Made by a program: the position numbers and the translations under genes. The notes below the pieces were generated by a model. The model searched no databases and was not told the DNA's origin. It was given only the letters and a program-made list of their open reading frames with translations. A stretch of 18,633 bases of DNA from DASZIT01 sp036489495 (GTDB lineage: Bacteria; Actinomycetota; Acidimicrobiia; Acidimicrobiales; RAAP-2), in the NCBI GenBank assembly GCA_036489495.1, contig DASXFR010000108.1, forward strand, positions 1-18,633, given 5' to 3'. Shown here one piece after another: positions 1 through 6,852 of this stretch; the first letter of the stretch is position 1, and each line of letters starts with the position of its first letter.

Positions 1-231
1 GTCTACCCCAAACCCGGGCACGTCCCGGCCTCGTTCACGGTGCTCAACTTCCCGGTCGACGACATCGATGCCGCGGTCGACCAATTGATCCAGCAGGGCG
101 TCCAACTCGAAACCTACGAGGGCATGGAAACCGACGACAAGGGCATCTTCCGGGGCGGCGGTCCCTACATCGCCTGGTTCACCGATCCCGCCGGCAACAT
201 CCTCTCGGTGCTGCAGGAGCGTCCGGCCTAA
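1..231 (+). CDS. VOC family (glyoxalase/dioxygenase-like) protein, C-terminal part
   Basis: The open frame runs in from the left edge and ends at TAA 229-231, leaving 76 residues; the start is outside the window. The visible part is the last beta-alpha-beta module of a vicinal-oxygen-chelate fold: a hydrophobic strand (FTVLNFPV), the helix DDIDAAVDQLIQQGV, then a GGPYIAWFTDPAGNILSVLQ ending. WF.DP.GN.L is the classic C-terminal signature of glyoxalase/bleomycin-resistance-like proteins, where a metal-binding Glu often sits near the end (here perhaps in LQER). Substrate cannot be told. Its stop shares the four bases CTAA with the stop of the convergent RidA-like gene, so there is no room for a terminator between them. 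Confidence 0.85.
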   Translation, partial: VYPKPGHVPASFTVLNFPVDDIDAAVDQLIQQGVQLETYEGMETDDKGIFRGGGPYIAWFTDPAGNILSVLQERPA

Positions 232-617
232 CGGGCGGCGGTGGCTTCGATCTCCAGCTTGAGTTCCGGGAAGGCCAGACGGCTGACCCCGATCACGGTC
301 ATGGCCGGAAGGTTCGGCGCCAGCGCCTCGCTCATGCTTCCATAGGCGGCGAACAGTGCGTCCACATCGGTGGTGTACAACGTGAGCCGGACGATATCGG
401 CGAGCTCCATCTCCGCGCCCTCCAACACCGTGCGCAGATTGGCCATGGCGATGGCCAGCTGTTCGCCCATGTCACCCGTCACCGGCGGCGAACCGTCCGG
501 ACCGGTGGCGGTCTGACCCGAGCAGAACACCACCCGTTGGGGCTCCGAGACCTGGACGGCTTGTGAGAAGCCGAATCCCTTGGACCATTCCCACGGATTT
601 ATGTCTGATCGCTTCAC
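228..617 (-). CDS. RidA/YjgF/UK114 family protein
   Basis: RidA-family proteins are small trimeric enzymes, many of which hydrolyse reactive enamine/imine intermediates from amino-acid metabolism; other members have unrelated roles. The protein (about 129 aa, the family's usual size) has the expected order: an N-terminal FSQAVQV strand, VVFCSGQTATGPDGSPP, the helix MGEQLAIAMANLRTVLEGAEMELADIVRLTLYTTDVD, and a C-terminal MTVIGVSRLAFPELKLEIEATA. The Arg that binds the substrate carboxylate in true RidA usually lies in a C-terminal R.....P motif; here SRLAFPELKLEIEA fits. I chose the second of two adjacent GTG codons (617; the other is 620) because a purine-rich AAAGGGGGG lies about 6 nt upstream. 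The frame stays open to 665 but without a better ribosome site. It lies 104 bp downstream of the TetR gene on the same strand and could be co-transcribed with it. Confidence 0.88.
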   Translation of the reverse strand: MKRSDINPWEWSKGFGFSQAVQVSEPQRVVFCSGQTATGPDGSPPVTGDMGEQLAIAMANLRTVLEGAEMELADIVRLTLYTTDVDALFAAYGSMSEALAPNLPAMTVIGVSRLAFPELKLEIEATAAR

Positions 618-678
618 CACCGACCCCCCTTTCGAACCTTGAAGCTCCCCGGGGCCATGCCCCAATATGGTCGCTCAC

Positions 679-704
679 GACGGGCGTGTCCAGCCCCTCC
701 CGTC
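679..704 (-). terminator. weak hairpin after the TetR gene
   Basis: GACGGG at 679-684 is complementary to CCCGTC at 699-704 with a 14-nt loop, starting 18 bp beyond the stop of the minus-strand TetR gene. There is no T tract. It may end or attenuate transcription before the RidA-like gene, but a 6-bp stem could be chance in GC-rich DNA. Confidence 0.22.
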
Positions 705-721
705 CGGAGATCGATCCTGGC

Positions 722-1381
722 CTAGGCCGAAAGGGTGCTCAGCAGGGCGCGTATCGACCTGGCCACCGCATCCCGGGTGGTCCTCGGTTGGTCGGAGTTG
801 GCGATCAGCATCCCGCCCCGGGTCAGGGCCCCGAACAGCAGCCGGGTGAACGTCTCGGGATCGTCCACCCGAAGTTCCCCCTCGGCCACCGCCGCCTCGA
901 TGACCGCGACGATCTCGGCGAAGGCGTAACGCTCGTCCAGCTCGGTGAACCGGGCGAGTCCGAGGACGGCCGGGGCATCGGTGATCACGATGCGTTGGAC
1001 ATCCGGTTCGAGCACGGCGTCGAGGAATGATTCGAGCGCCCGGGCCAAAAACTCCACGCTGCCGGGAGCGCCCGCCGCCGACTGGGCCGACGCCGCCAGG
1101 AGCTCGGTGTGGACTTCTTCGAAGACGGCTTCGAACAGGGCCAACTTCGAGGGGAAGTGGTGGTACAGCGCGCCGGTGGTGACCCGTGCCTCCCGGGCCA
1201 GGTCGTCGACCGAGGTGGCGGCGAAGCCGTCCCGGCCGAACCGCTGGCGCCCGGCGGCAATCAGGGCGGTGCGGGTCTGGGCTACCTGTTCGGCCCGCAG
1301 GTTCGGCGGGCTGGCCTCGGGCGACGACGATTCGGTCACCCCGATGGTGTAGCGCGTTTCGTGCCCTTGACTCTCATCCAC
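722..1381 (-). CDS. TetR/AcrR family transcriptional regulator
   Basis: This is a one-component repressor-type protein: an N-terminal helix-turn-helix and a C-terminal ligand-binding and dimerisation domain. Residues about 34-84 carry the TetR signature: AALIAAGRQRFGRDGFAATS, then VDDLAREARVTTGALYHHF and PSKLALFEAVFEEV (the YHHF-SK-L-F block is diagnostic). The remainder is helical with no recognisable ligand motif. Length 219 aa is typical. The longest frame starts with GTG at 1381; a second GTG at 1339 would remove a poorly conserved 14-residue tail and is also possible, and neither has a good ribosome site. The gene diverges from an MDMPI-like gene pair over a palindrome-rich gap, the usual arrangement for a TetR protein controlling itself and its neighbour. 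The effector is unknown. Confidence 0.93.
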   Translation of the reverse strand: MDESQGHETRYTIGVTESSSPEASPPNLRAEQVAQTRTALIAAGRQRFGRDGFAATSVDDLAREARVTTGALYHHFPSKLALFEAVFEEVHTELLAASAQSAAGAPGSVEFLARALESFLDAVLEPDVQRIVITDAPAVLGLARFTELDERYAFAEIVAVIEAAVAEGELRVDDPETFTRLLFGALTRGGMLIANSDQPRTTRDAVARSIRALLSTLSA

Positions 1382-1385
1382 GATC

Positions 1386-1426
1386 TTGACATAGTACTAC
1401 TATGCAAAATAGTTACGATATGTCAA
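1386..1426. promoter_or_regulatory. divergent promoter/operator between the TetR and MDMPI genes
   Basis: Outer 8-bp inverted arms TTGACATA (1386-1393) and TATGTCAA (1419-1426) each contain a perfect -35 hexamer, one per strand. About 16 bp downstream of each lies a plausible -10: AATAGT at 1408-1413 on plus and CATAGT at 1405-1400 on minus. Inside sits a perfect 15-bp palindrome, CATAGTA-C-TACTATG (1390-1404), and 18 bp further a degenerate copy, AATAGTTACGATATG (1408-1422). This AT-rich island in GC-rich DNA is the best candidate for TetR binding. The promoter and operator roles are inferred from sequence. Confidence 0.7.
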
Positions 1427-1445
1427 TGACGAAAGGAGGGTCCCG

Positions 1446-2189
1446 ATGAAAGGGGCAATCGAAGCACTGGAGGCCGACCGGCAGGCATTGCTGGGGATCT
1501 GCCAAGGGCTCACCGAGGCGGAGTGGAAGACGGAAAGCGGCTGTATCGGCTGGTCGGTCCAGGACGTGGTGGCCCACATGGGTGCGCTGTTCTGGGTGGT
1601 GGTCGATCCGGCGAAATTCCCCGACACCGGCGACCTTCCGACCGAACGGGCCCAGGATGTCATCGTCGAGGCCCGGCGGTCACTGAGCCCGGCGGAGGTG
1701 GTGGCCGACTACGAGCTGGTCAGCACCGAGGCCATCCAGCGGTTGTCCGGGTTGGAGGGTCAGGACTTCGAGGTGCCCCTCGGCGATCTCGGCACCTACC
1801 CGGCGTCGGCGTTGCCCAATGCCTTCGCTTTCGACCACTACACCCACATCCGCGCTGATCTCTTCTCGCCCCGGGGACCGTTGACCGGGGAACCACCCCC
1901 TGCCGACGAGCTCCGATTGGTGCCCGTCATCGACTGGATCGAAGCCGCCCTTCCCCAGCAGAACGCCGACCTGCTGGCCTCGCTCGGCGGCACCGTCGAT
2001 CTGGTGCTCGAAGGTCCGGGCGGTGGGACCATCCATCTCGGCGCCGGCGACCTGGGTGCGGAGATCGGCTCCAGTACCCCGTCGTTCATTCGCTGGATCA
2101 CCCAGCGGGCGACCTGGGAGGGGGAAGGCGTCGAAGCCTCCGGGGACAAGGGACTGTTGGATATCGCCCGAGAGCTGAAGGTGTTCTGA
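1446..2189 (+). CDS. MDMPI-like (maleylpyruvate isomerase/DinB-fold) protein
   Basis: The 247-aa protein begins with a DinB-type four-helix bundle as in actinobacterial mycothiol-dependent maleylpyruvate isomerases: LEADRQALLGICQGLTEAEW, then GWSVQDVVAHM with a metal-ligand-type His44. A second cluster, FAFDHYTHIRADL (His131/His134), sits where the family places its remaining metal ligands. Residues about 180-247 (LVLEGPGGGTIHL ... WEGEGVEASGD) resemble the MDMPI C-terminal domain. Related enzymes use mycothiol in isomerisation or thiol-transfer reactions; the substrate here is unknown. AAAGGAGGG sits just upstream of ATG 1446. Its TGA overlaps the next ATG by one base (TGATG), so the two are translationally coupled. 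Its promoter shares the palindromic gap with the TetR gene, suggesting control by that repressor. Confidence 0.82.
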   Translation: MKGAIEALEADRQALLGICQGLTEAEWKTESGCIGWSVQDVVAHMGALFWVVVDPAKFPDTGDLPTERAQDVIVEARRSLSPAEVVADYELVSTEAIQRLSGLEGQDFEVPLGDLGTYPASALPNAFAFDHYTHIRADLFSPRGPLTGEPPPADELRLVPVIDWIEAALPQQNADLLASLGGTVDLVLEGPGGGTIHLGAGDLGAEIGSSTPSFIRWITQRATWEGEGVEASGDKGLLDIARELKVF

Positions 2190-3019
2190 TGCCGGCCGAC
2201 GCCCAACCGTCAGCTGCGGTGGGGCAGCAAGCACTCCGTAACGCCGCGGTGCGGGCGGCGGCGATGTTGGGTGCGGTTCCCGACCCGAAGGTCCCGGTCC
2301 CCGGGCTGGCCTGGAACGTCACCGAGACCGCCGCCCATCTGGTGGCGGAGATCGACGACTACGCCGGGTTCGTCGCCGGTGAACGAGATGCCCAGGATGT
2401 CCTGGCTGGCTCGGCCGCCGACCGCACCCCCTCCCAGCTCAGCGCCGCCTCCAATGCCCAACAGCTGGAGGCGCGGGCCGGGAGCGATATCGGGCAGCTG
2501 GCCCACCGGCTGGTCCCGGCGGTCGAGCATTTTGTCGCCGCCGGAGCCGGGCGCTCCGATGACGAGCCCGTCCTCACCACCAACGGCCTGTCGATGACCG
2601 TCCCGTTGATGTCCTCCACCCTGCTGGGCGAGTTGCTCATCCATGGGTTCGACATCGCCCGGGCGACGGGTCAGGAGTGGCCGATCTCCAGCCAGGACGC
2701 CCTCGAGGTCATCGGCGGGGTCATGACCATGGTGCCCGACTACCTGGACACGGAGAAGGCGGCCGGCCTCCATGTCAGCTACGAGCTTCGGTTCCGGGGC
2801 GGACCTCGGTACCGGTTGGCCATCGACGACGGCGCCGCGGAGGTGACCGAGCCTGGTCCGAAAGTCGACTGCTGGATCTCCGCCGACCCGGTGGTCTTCC
2901 TCCTGGTCGGCTACCAGCGGATCGGGCAGTGGGGCCAGATCCTCCGGGGCAAGATGATGGCCGGCGGGTCGAAGCCGTGGTTGGGATTCAAGTTCGGCCA
3001 GTTGCTGACCGGCCCCTGA
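2189..3019 (+). CDS. MDMPI N-terminal domain plus SCP2-like C-terminal domain protein
   Basis: This 276-aa protein has the same N-terminal bundle as its upstream neighbour, with a cleaner metal site: His50 in VTETAAHLV, then Glu148 and His152 in LLGELLIHGFDIARATG, matching the His-Glu-His pattern of mycothiol-dependent maleylpyruvate isomerase. Residues about 193-275 (LHVSYELRFRGGPRYRLAID ... DCWISADPVVFLLVGYQRIGQW) look like an SCP2/sterol-carrier lipid-binding domain, a known partner of this bundle in actinobacteria. The hydrophobic C-terminal domain hints at a lipophilic substrate; that is inference. Its start overlaps the stop of the previous gene (TGATG), so the two are made together. 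It converges on the CHAP gene with only 15 bp between stops. Confidence 0.85.
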   Translation: MPADAQPSAAVGQQALRNAAVRAAAMLGAVPDPKVPVPGLAWNVTETAAHLVAEIDDYAGFVAGERDAQDVLAGSAADRTPSQLSAASNAQQLEARAGSDIGQLAHRLVPAVEHFVAAGAGRSDDEPVLTTNGLSMTVPLMSSTLLGELLIHGFDIARATGQEWPISSQDALEVIGGVMTMVPDYLDTEKAAGLHVSYELRFRGGPRYRLAIDDGAAEVTEPGPKVDCWISADPVVFLLVGYQRIGQWGQILRGKMMAGGSKPWLGFKFGQLLTGP

Positions 3020-3040
3020 GCCGTCTGCCCGGACTCAGGG
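3014..3040. terminator. hairpin shared by two convergent genes
   Basis: CCCTGAG (3014-3020) pairs with CTCAGGG (3034-3040). Inside, CCG (3021-3023) pairs with CGG (3030-3032) past a bulged A at 3033, leaving a 6-nt loop. The stem arms contain or abut the stop codons of both convergent genes (TGA 3017-3019 on plus, TGA 3037-3035 on minus). The symmetry would serve both directions, but there is no T tract. Confidence 0.55.
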
Positions 3041-4426
3041 CTGGACGTAGCCGTAAATCGGATCGCCGTTGTACTGGTTCGAGTCGGCGGGGAGGAACGG
3101 GCCGTTGGTGATGACCGCGTACTTGCCGTTCGGCTCCGGCCCGGCATCGCCCTCGATGGTGACCACGGCCCCGTCCGGCCACACCTGGGCGACGATCCCC
3201 ATGTGCGGCGAACTGGACGATGACTGGGGTCCGGTCCCGTACATCACGAAGTCGCCGGCGGCCGGCACCGCCCCCGGGCCGAGGTCCAGACCCTGGCCGG
3301 CCCCCCAGGCGAAGACGTCGCCGGTGAAGGAGTACCGGGGGATGCCGATGCCGTGCTGGTTCCATACCCAGGTGGCAAACAGCGAGCACCACTCCACGCA
3401 GGGCCCGTAGGGGTTGCAGAACGCCCCCTGGTTGGCGAGCGGATCCGGCCCGACCTGCGACGCCGCGGTCTGGACGATCCCGGCTCCTGCCCCGGGAGGG
3501 GGATCGGTGAAGCCGACGGCGATGTCATCGGGCTGCAGGATCCAATAGCCGCCGCCGTCGCGGGTGGCGACGATCGCCGCGGTGGGGGAGAAGGGCGGAA
3601 GGTTGGGGGACGGGCCCATGAATTTGGCGTCGCCGTAGGGCAGCACTCCGGCGGTGGCCGCCACCAGCCAGTAGCCGCGGCCGTCATGGGTGGGGGCGAT
3701 GCCGGTGATGGAGGTGCCGATGTTGGCGTTGGCCGCCGAGCCGAAGAACGTGGCATCGCCGAATGCGAAGATCCCGCCGTCCGCCGCCACCAGCCAGTAG
3801 CCACGACCGTCGGGGGTCGAGGCCATCCCGTTGATCGGCTGGTTGAGCTGGATGGCGCCGGTCGAACCGTAGAAGGCGGCGTCACCGAAGGCGAAGATCC
3901 CGCCGTCGGAGGCCACCAGCCAGTAGCCGCGCCCGTCGGGGGTTGCCGCCATGCCCACCACCGGCTGGTTCAACCTCATGGCCCCGGTCGAACCGTAGAA
4001 CTGGGCATCGCCGAAGGAGAAGACTCCGCCGTCGAGGGCGGTGAGCCAGTAGCCACCACCGTCCGGGGTGGCAGCCATGCCCACCACCGGGGCGTTGATG
4101 GTGAAGCTCCCGGTCGAACCGTAGAAGTGGGCATCGCCAAATGAGAAGACCCCGCCGTCGGCGGCGGCGACCCAGTAGCCGTGGCTGTCGGCGGTGGTGG
4201 CCATCGCCACCGCCGGTGAGGCCAGGGTGATGCCATTGAAGTTGCCGTAGGTGGCAGCGTCGCCCTCGGCGACCACTCCGCCCCCGGCGAACAGGCCCCC
4301 CGACGGTGGGGCGGCGTGCCCGGGGGTGGCACCGAGCAGCAATGACGGAAGCACCACCGTTATCAGGGTCAACGAGAGGGCGGATGCCACCATGACGGCA
4401 ACGCGACCCCCCCGACGACTCCGCAC
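3035..4426 (-). CDS. secreted GYW-repeat protein with C-terminal CHAP amidase/peptidase domain
   Basis: A signal peptide (charged MRSRRGGRVAV, hydrophobic to about residue 33, GHA-A cleavage site near 38) is followed by a degenerate first repeat and then five exact 42-residue repeats, each of the form GYW(x)nDGG(V/I)F.FGDA.FYGSTG ... G(M/I)A.TPDG. GYW recurs at 83, 125, 167, 209, 251 and 293. The repeats are probably beta-propeller-like blades. Residues about 315-463 form a CHAP domain with the expected Cys347 (VEWCSLFATWVW), His408 (PHMGIVAQV) and Glu425 (TIEGD). CHAP enzymes cut peptidoglycan amide or peptide bonds, so a cell-wall role at the surface is likely. GTG 4426 gives a sensible signal peptide; ATG 4393 is an alternative. 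The last two repeats have lost FGDA/FYGSTG consensus residues, so the array is decaying toward the CHAP end. Confidence 0.88.
   Translation of the reverse strand: MRSRRGGRVAVMVASALSLTLITVVLPSLLLGATPGHAAPPSGGLFAGGGVVAEGDAATYGNFNGITLASPAVAMATTADSHGYWVAAADGGVFSFGDAHFYGSTGSFTINAPVVGMAATPDGGGYWLTALDGGVFSFGDAQFYGSTGAMRLNQPVVGMAATPDGRGYWLVASDGGIFAFGDAAFYGSTGAIQLNQPINGMASTPDGRGYWLVAADGGIFAFGDATFFGSAANANIGTSITGIAPTHDGRGYWLVAATAGVLPYGDAKFMGPSPNLPPFSPTAAIVATRDGGGYWILQPDDIAVGFTDPPPGAGAGIVQTAASQVGPDPLANQGAFCNPYGPCVEWCSLFATWVWNQHGIGIPRYSFTGDVFAWGAGQGLDLGPGAVPAAGDFVMYGTGPQSSSSSPHMGIVAQVWPDGAVVTIEGDAGPEPNGKYAVITNGPFLPADSNQYNGDPIYGYVQP
3551..4180 (-). repeat. five 126-bp in-frame tandem repeats
   Basis: Five consecutive 126-bp (42-codon) units encode the GYW repeats of the CHAP protein; a divergent unit precedes them up to about 4300. 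The first three are close at both protein and DNA level (for example the recurring plus-strand string gtcgaaccgtagaa), and the last two have diverged. This suggests expansion by unequal recombination. Confidence 0.85.
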
Positions 4427-4456
4427 CCCGGAAGCATATGGGAAGGACCGGCGATG

Positions 4457-4477
4457 GGGGCGGCACCATCCCGCCCC
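4457..4477 (-). terminator. hairpin between LEH-like and CHAP genes
   Basis: GGGGCGG (4457-4463) and CCGCCCC (4471-4477) form a perfect 7-bp stem with a 7-nt loop, 16 bp beyond the stop of the epoxide-hydrolase-like gene and 31 bp before the CHAP start. There is no T tract. It may separate the two transcripts. Confidence 0.45.
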
Positions 4478-4492
4478 GCCTCCCCGTGAGGG

Positions 4493-4879
4493 TTAGGCGT
4501 CCCCGGACAGCATGGCGGTGATCTGGCCCATGTCGAAGTAATCGCGCCAGCCGCTGATCTTGCCATCGCGGATCTCGAACGTACCCATGACCGGCAGTGG
4601 GGCCACCTTGTCCCCGATGGTGAAGGTGTCGATGCGCTCGGTGAGCACCACGTTGTCGCGGACGGCCAGGTGGAGAGTTTCGATCTTCAGGCTCTCCGAC
4701 ATGGCGAAGAAGCCGTCAATGACGGCGATGGCGGCGTCGATCCCGACCGCGGGGTCCATGGGGATGTTGTGGTAGACGACATCGTCGGTGAAGAACTGCC
4801 GGAGTGCCTCGGCATCGTGCTTCCCGACTCCGTCGCAAAGATCCCTGACGACCTGCTCGGCGGCTTCTTCGGTTCCCAT
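4493..4879 (-). CDS. limonene-1,2-epoxide hydrolase family protein
   Basis: The 128-aa protein has the small cystatin-like alpha+beta fold shared by limonene-1,2-epoxide hydrolase (LEH) and SnoaL/NTF2-like proteins. It keeps the LEH active site: Tyr36 and Asn38 (VVYHN), Arg82 and Asp84 (ERID), Trp111 and Asp113 (GWRDYFD). The spacing matches Rhodococcus LEH (Tyr53, Asn55, Arg99, Asp101, Trp130, Asp132). In LEH the Asp-Arg-Asp triad activates water for one-step epoxide opening, so this is probably an active hydrolase rather than a generic SnoaL protein; the substrate is unknown and it looks cytoplasmic. ATG 4879 is chosen because AGGAGGT (4885-4891) lies 5 nt upstream; the frame stays open to 5116 but would overlap the secreted hydrolase gene. 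Confidence 0.88.
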   Translation of the reverse strand: MGTEEAAEQVVRDLCDGVGKHDAEALRQFFTDDVVYHNIPMDPAVGIDAAIAVIDGFFAMSESLKIETLHLAVRDNVVLTERIDTFTIGDKVAPLPVMGTFEIRDGKISGWRDYFDMGQITAMLSGDA

Positions 4880-4973
4880 GGTTGACCTCCTGGGCTGGGA
4901 CGGGCGTGTCCCGATCACGCTATCGAATCCGATCCGCCACCGACATACGAGCGGGGAGGTTGGCTGGCGCCGG

Positions 4974-6758
4974 CTATCCGGGCCGAACGCAGTTGAACAC
5001 CGGTTGGCCGCCGAGGGCCTGGAGGAATGCCCCGGGGGCATCACCCAGCGAGGCGGTGGTGGGGACGGTGATGCAGCGGCTCTGACGAGGAGGCGACCCG
5101 GATGGGGTCGTTTCACTGGCCAACGAGGTGGAGAGGTGGGCCACCGCGGTAGAAGCGGAGATGCAGTCCGCCCGATTGGCGTCCAGGTAGCAGCCCAGCC
5201 AGTCCTGGGCGTAGTGAGCCGAGACGGCCAATGACCAGGCGGTCCGGGTGATGAACGGGGTGTCGATGAAGTCGGTGTGCAGCCCGCCCTCCAAGACGAT
5301 GAGCGACAGCGCGCTCCGGCCGGGGCCCTGGGTCCGGAGTTGGTCGTAGAGGGGCTTCATCTCCGCGTAACCGATCCCGTTGCCACCGGTACCGAAATCG
5401 ACCCCGCCCACCGCCGGACCGATCAGGGTGGGCGAGCCGTCGAAGTCGGAGGTCTGGAACTGCACGGGGACGGTGGCGGTGGTCGGCCCCGCCCCGGACA
5501 GCACCACCGCGGTGGCCAGGGGCGGGAGAGGCTTGCCGTCCGCCCCGGTTCCACCGTTCCCCTGGAACCAGAGGTAGTTGAGCAGGCTCAACGCCCCCAT
5601 CGAGTGCCCGGCCACCGCCAGCTTGGACGCGTCGATGGCGCCCGCCGCCGGGTCGACCGGGTTCTCACCGACCGGCACGTACGCCGGGTTGTGAATGGCC
5701 GGGTTGGGGGACATCGCCGGCCCGGGAACCCCCAAAGGTGTGGCGGTGGCCAGGTTCACCGCCGGGGTGATGGGCTGGCCGACCACCCAGCGAACCACGT
5801 CCTGGAGGTCGCGGCAGGCGCCGGCGAACTCGCAACTGGCTACCGGGGGCGTGAACAGGTTGGCCACGCTTCCTTCCGACTGGCCCTGTCCGGCGGGGTC
5901 GTAGGTCACCACGATGTCGCCGGCTCGGGCCAGTGACATCGCCAACCAGAAGTAAGAGTCCTGAGCCGAGGCGAGGCCGTCGGAGACCACCACCGTCGGC
6001 AGTCCGCGCCCGCCGTCGAGCGACGCCCGGGGGGCCAGCCCGTTGGGGGCGGCGCAGGCCGAGGGGTTCGGGCTCACCGACGGGCATCCCGGCTTGAGGG
6101 CGATGGCCGGGAACCAGACGGTGGCCGAAAGGGTCAGACCTCGGGAGTTGACGATCTGGGTCCGCTGGGCCAGTCCTTCTTTATAGGTGTCACCGGCGGT
6201 TCCGGCGGCCGCACAGCTGCCGTTGGTGGTCTCGTAGGTGACCGCGCCGGAATCGGCCAGACACGGGTACAAGAAGTACCCGAGGCTGCTGGTTCCGGTG
6301 GACATGGCTACGAAGTCGCCCGGGTCACCCGACACCCCGCTGTGGTCGTAGTCGGGCAGGAAGTCGGGATTGGCCATGTCGGTGACGTCGTCCTCGACCA
6401 CCCGGGGGCGAAGATGGATGAGCGCCGATGCCATCTCCTCAGAAATGGCGACGGCATTCGACGGGCCGTTGGGGCCCAGCAGGGCGCTGGGGTCGAGTTG
6501 GGAAGGGAGCCCCGAAATCGAAGCCTGGGCGGCGGCCAGCTCCTGGCCGAGGGCGTAGGCACCGAGGGTGGGGTTGGTGAGGTTGGACACCGGGTTCTGG
6601 GCCCAGTCCAGAAACGAGGTCAGCGGATAGACGAGGCCGGCGGTGTCGGTGGCCGGAGTCGCGGCTCCGGCTCCGGGGATACTGTCCACCAGGGCCGGGG
6701 CTAGAACGCTCATGACCAGCAACCCGGTGGCCGCGACCAGGAGTTTTCGTATCCGCAC
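4974..6758 (-). CDS. secreted alpha/beta hydrolase (lipase/esterase-like)
   Basis: With the GTG at 6758 the protein has 594 aa and begins with a signal peptide (VRIRKLLVAATGLLVMSVLAPALVD, cleavage near GAGA about residue 31). The frame is open to 7001, but that would overlap the preceding gene and bury the signal. The hydrolase core starts near 205 (TLSATVWFP, LPTVVVSDG), followed by YDPAGQGQSEG (286-296), the nucleophile elbow GHSMG with Ser386, and a likely catalytic His494 in LEGGLHTDFID; the acid is not certain. About 170 residues lie before the core with no family I recognise, and a Cys-containing tail (523, 532, 562, 590) suggests disulfides in an exported protein. It probably cleaves esters outside the cell; substrate unknown. 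It is 94 bp below the 110-aa gene, across a hairpin. Confidence 0.85.
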   Translation of the reverse strand: MRIRKLLVAATGLLVMSVLAPALVDSIPGAGAATPATDTAGLVYPLTSFLDWAQNPVSNLTNPTLGAYALGQELAAAQASISGLPSQLDPSALLGPNGPSNAVAISEEMASALIHLRPRVVEDDVTDMANPDFLPDYDHSGVSGDPGDFVAMSTGTSSLGYFLYPCLADSGAVTYETTNGSCAAAGTAGDTYKEGLAQRTQIVNSRGLTLSATVWFPAIALKPGCPSVSPNPSACAAPNGLAPRASLDGGRGLPTVVVSDGLASAQDSYFWLAMSLARAGDIVVTYDPAGQGQSEGSVANLFTPPVASCEFAGACRDLQDVVRWVVGQPITPAVNLATATPLGVPGPAMSPNPAIHNPAYVPVGENPVDPAAGAIDASKLAVAGHSMGALSLLNYLWFQGNGGTGADGKPLPPLATAVVLSGAGPTTATVPVQFQTSDFDGSPTLIGPAVGGVDFGTGGNGIGYAEMKPLYDQLRTQGPGRSALSLIVLEGGLHTDFIDTPFITRTAWSLAVSAHYAQDWLGCYLDANRADCISASTAVAHLSTSLASETTPSGSPPRQSRCITVPTTASLGDAPGAFLQALGGQPVFNCVRPG

Positions 6759-6831
6759 GCCGGAAGTCTGGTCGCCGGGTTGGGTGGGGGTCAAAACCGA
6801 GGAGGTGCCACAGAAGGCGGGATGCGACCCA

Positions 6832-6847
6832 TCCGGCGGCTGCCGGA
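6832..6847 (-). terminator. hairpin after the methyltransferase operon
   Basis: TCCGGC (6832-6837) and GCCGGA (6842-6847) form a 6-bp stem with a 4-nt loop, beginning 5 bp beyond the stop of the 110-aa gene and about 74 bp before the secreted hydrolase. It lacks a T tract but is well placed to end the methyltransferase transcript. Confidence 0.4.
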
Positions 6848-6852
6848 CTGGC

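Noticed and set aside
3551..4180. 126-bp tandem repeats as a CRISPR or intergenic satellite
   Set aside because: They are in frame within a signal-peptide protein and conserved at the amino-acid level without spacers.
4880..5116. N-terminal extension of the LEH-like protein
   Set aside because: It overlaps the hydrolase gene, is Pro/Ser/Arg-rich, and a perfect AGGAGGT site marks ATG 4879 as the start.
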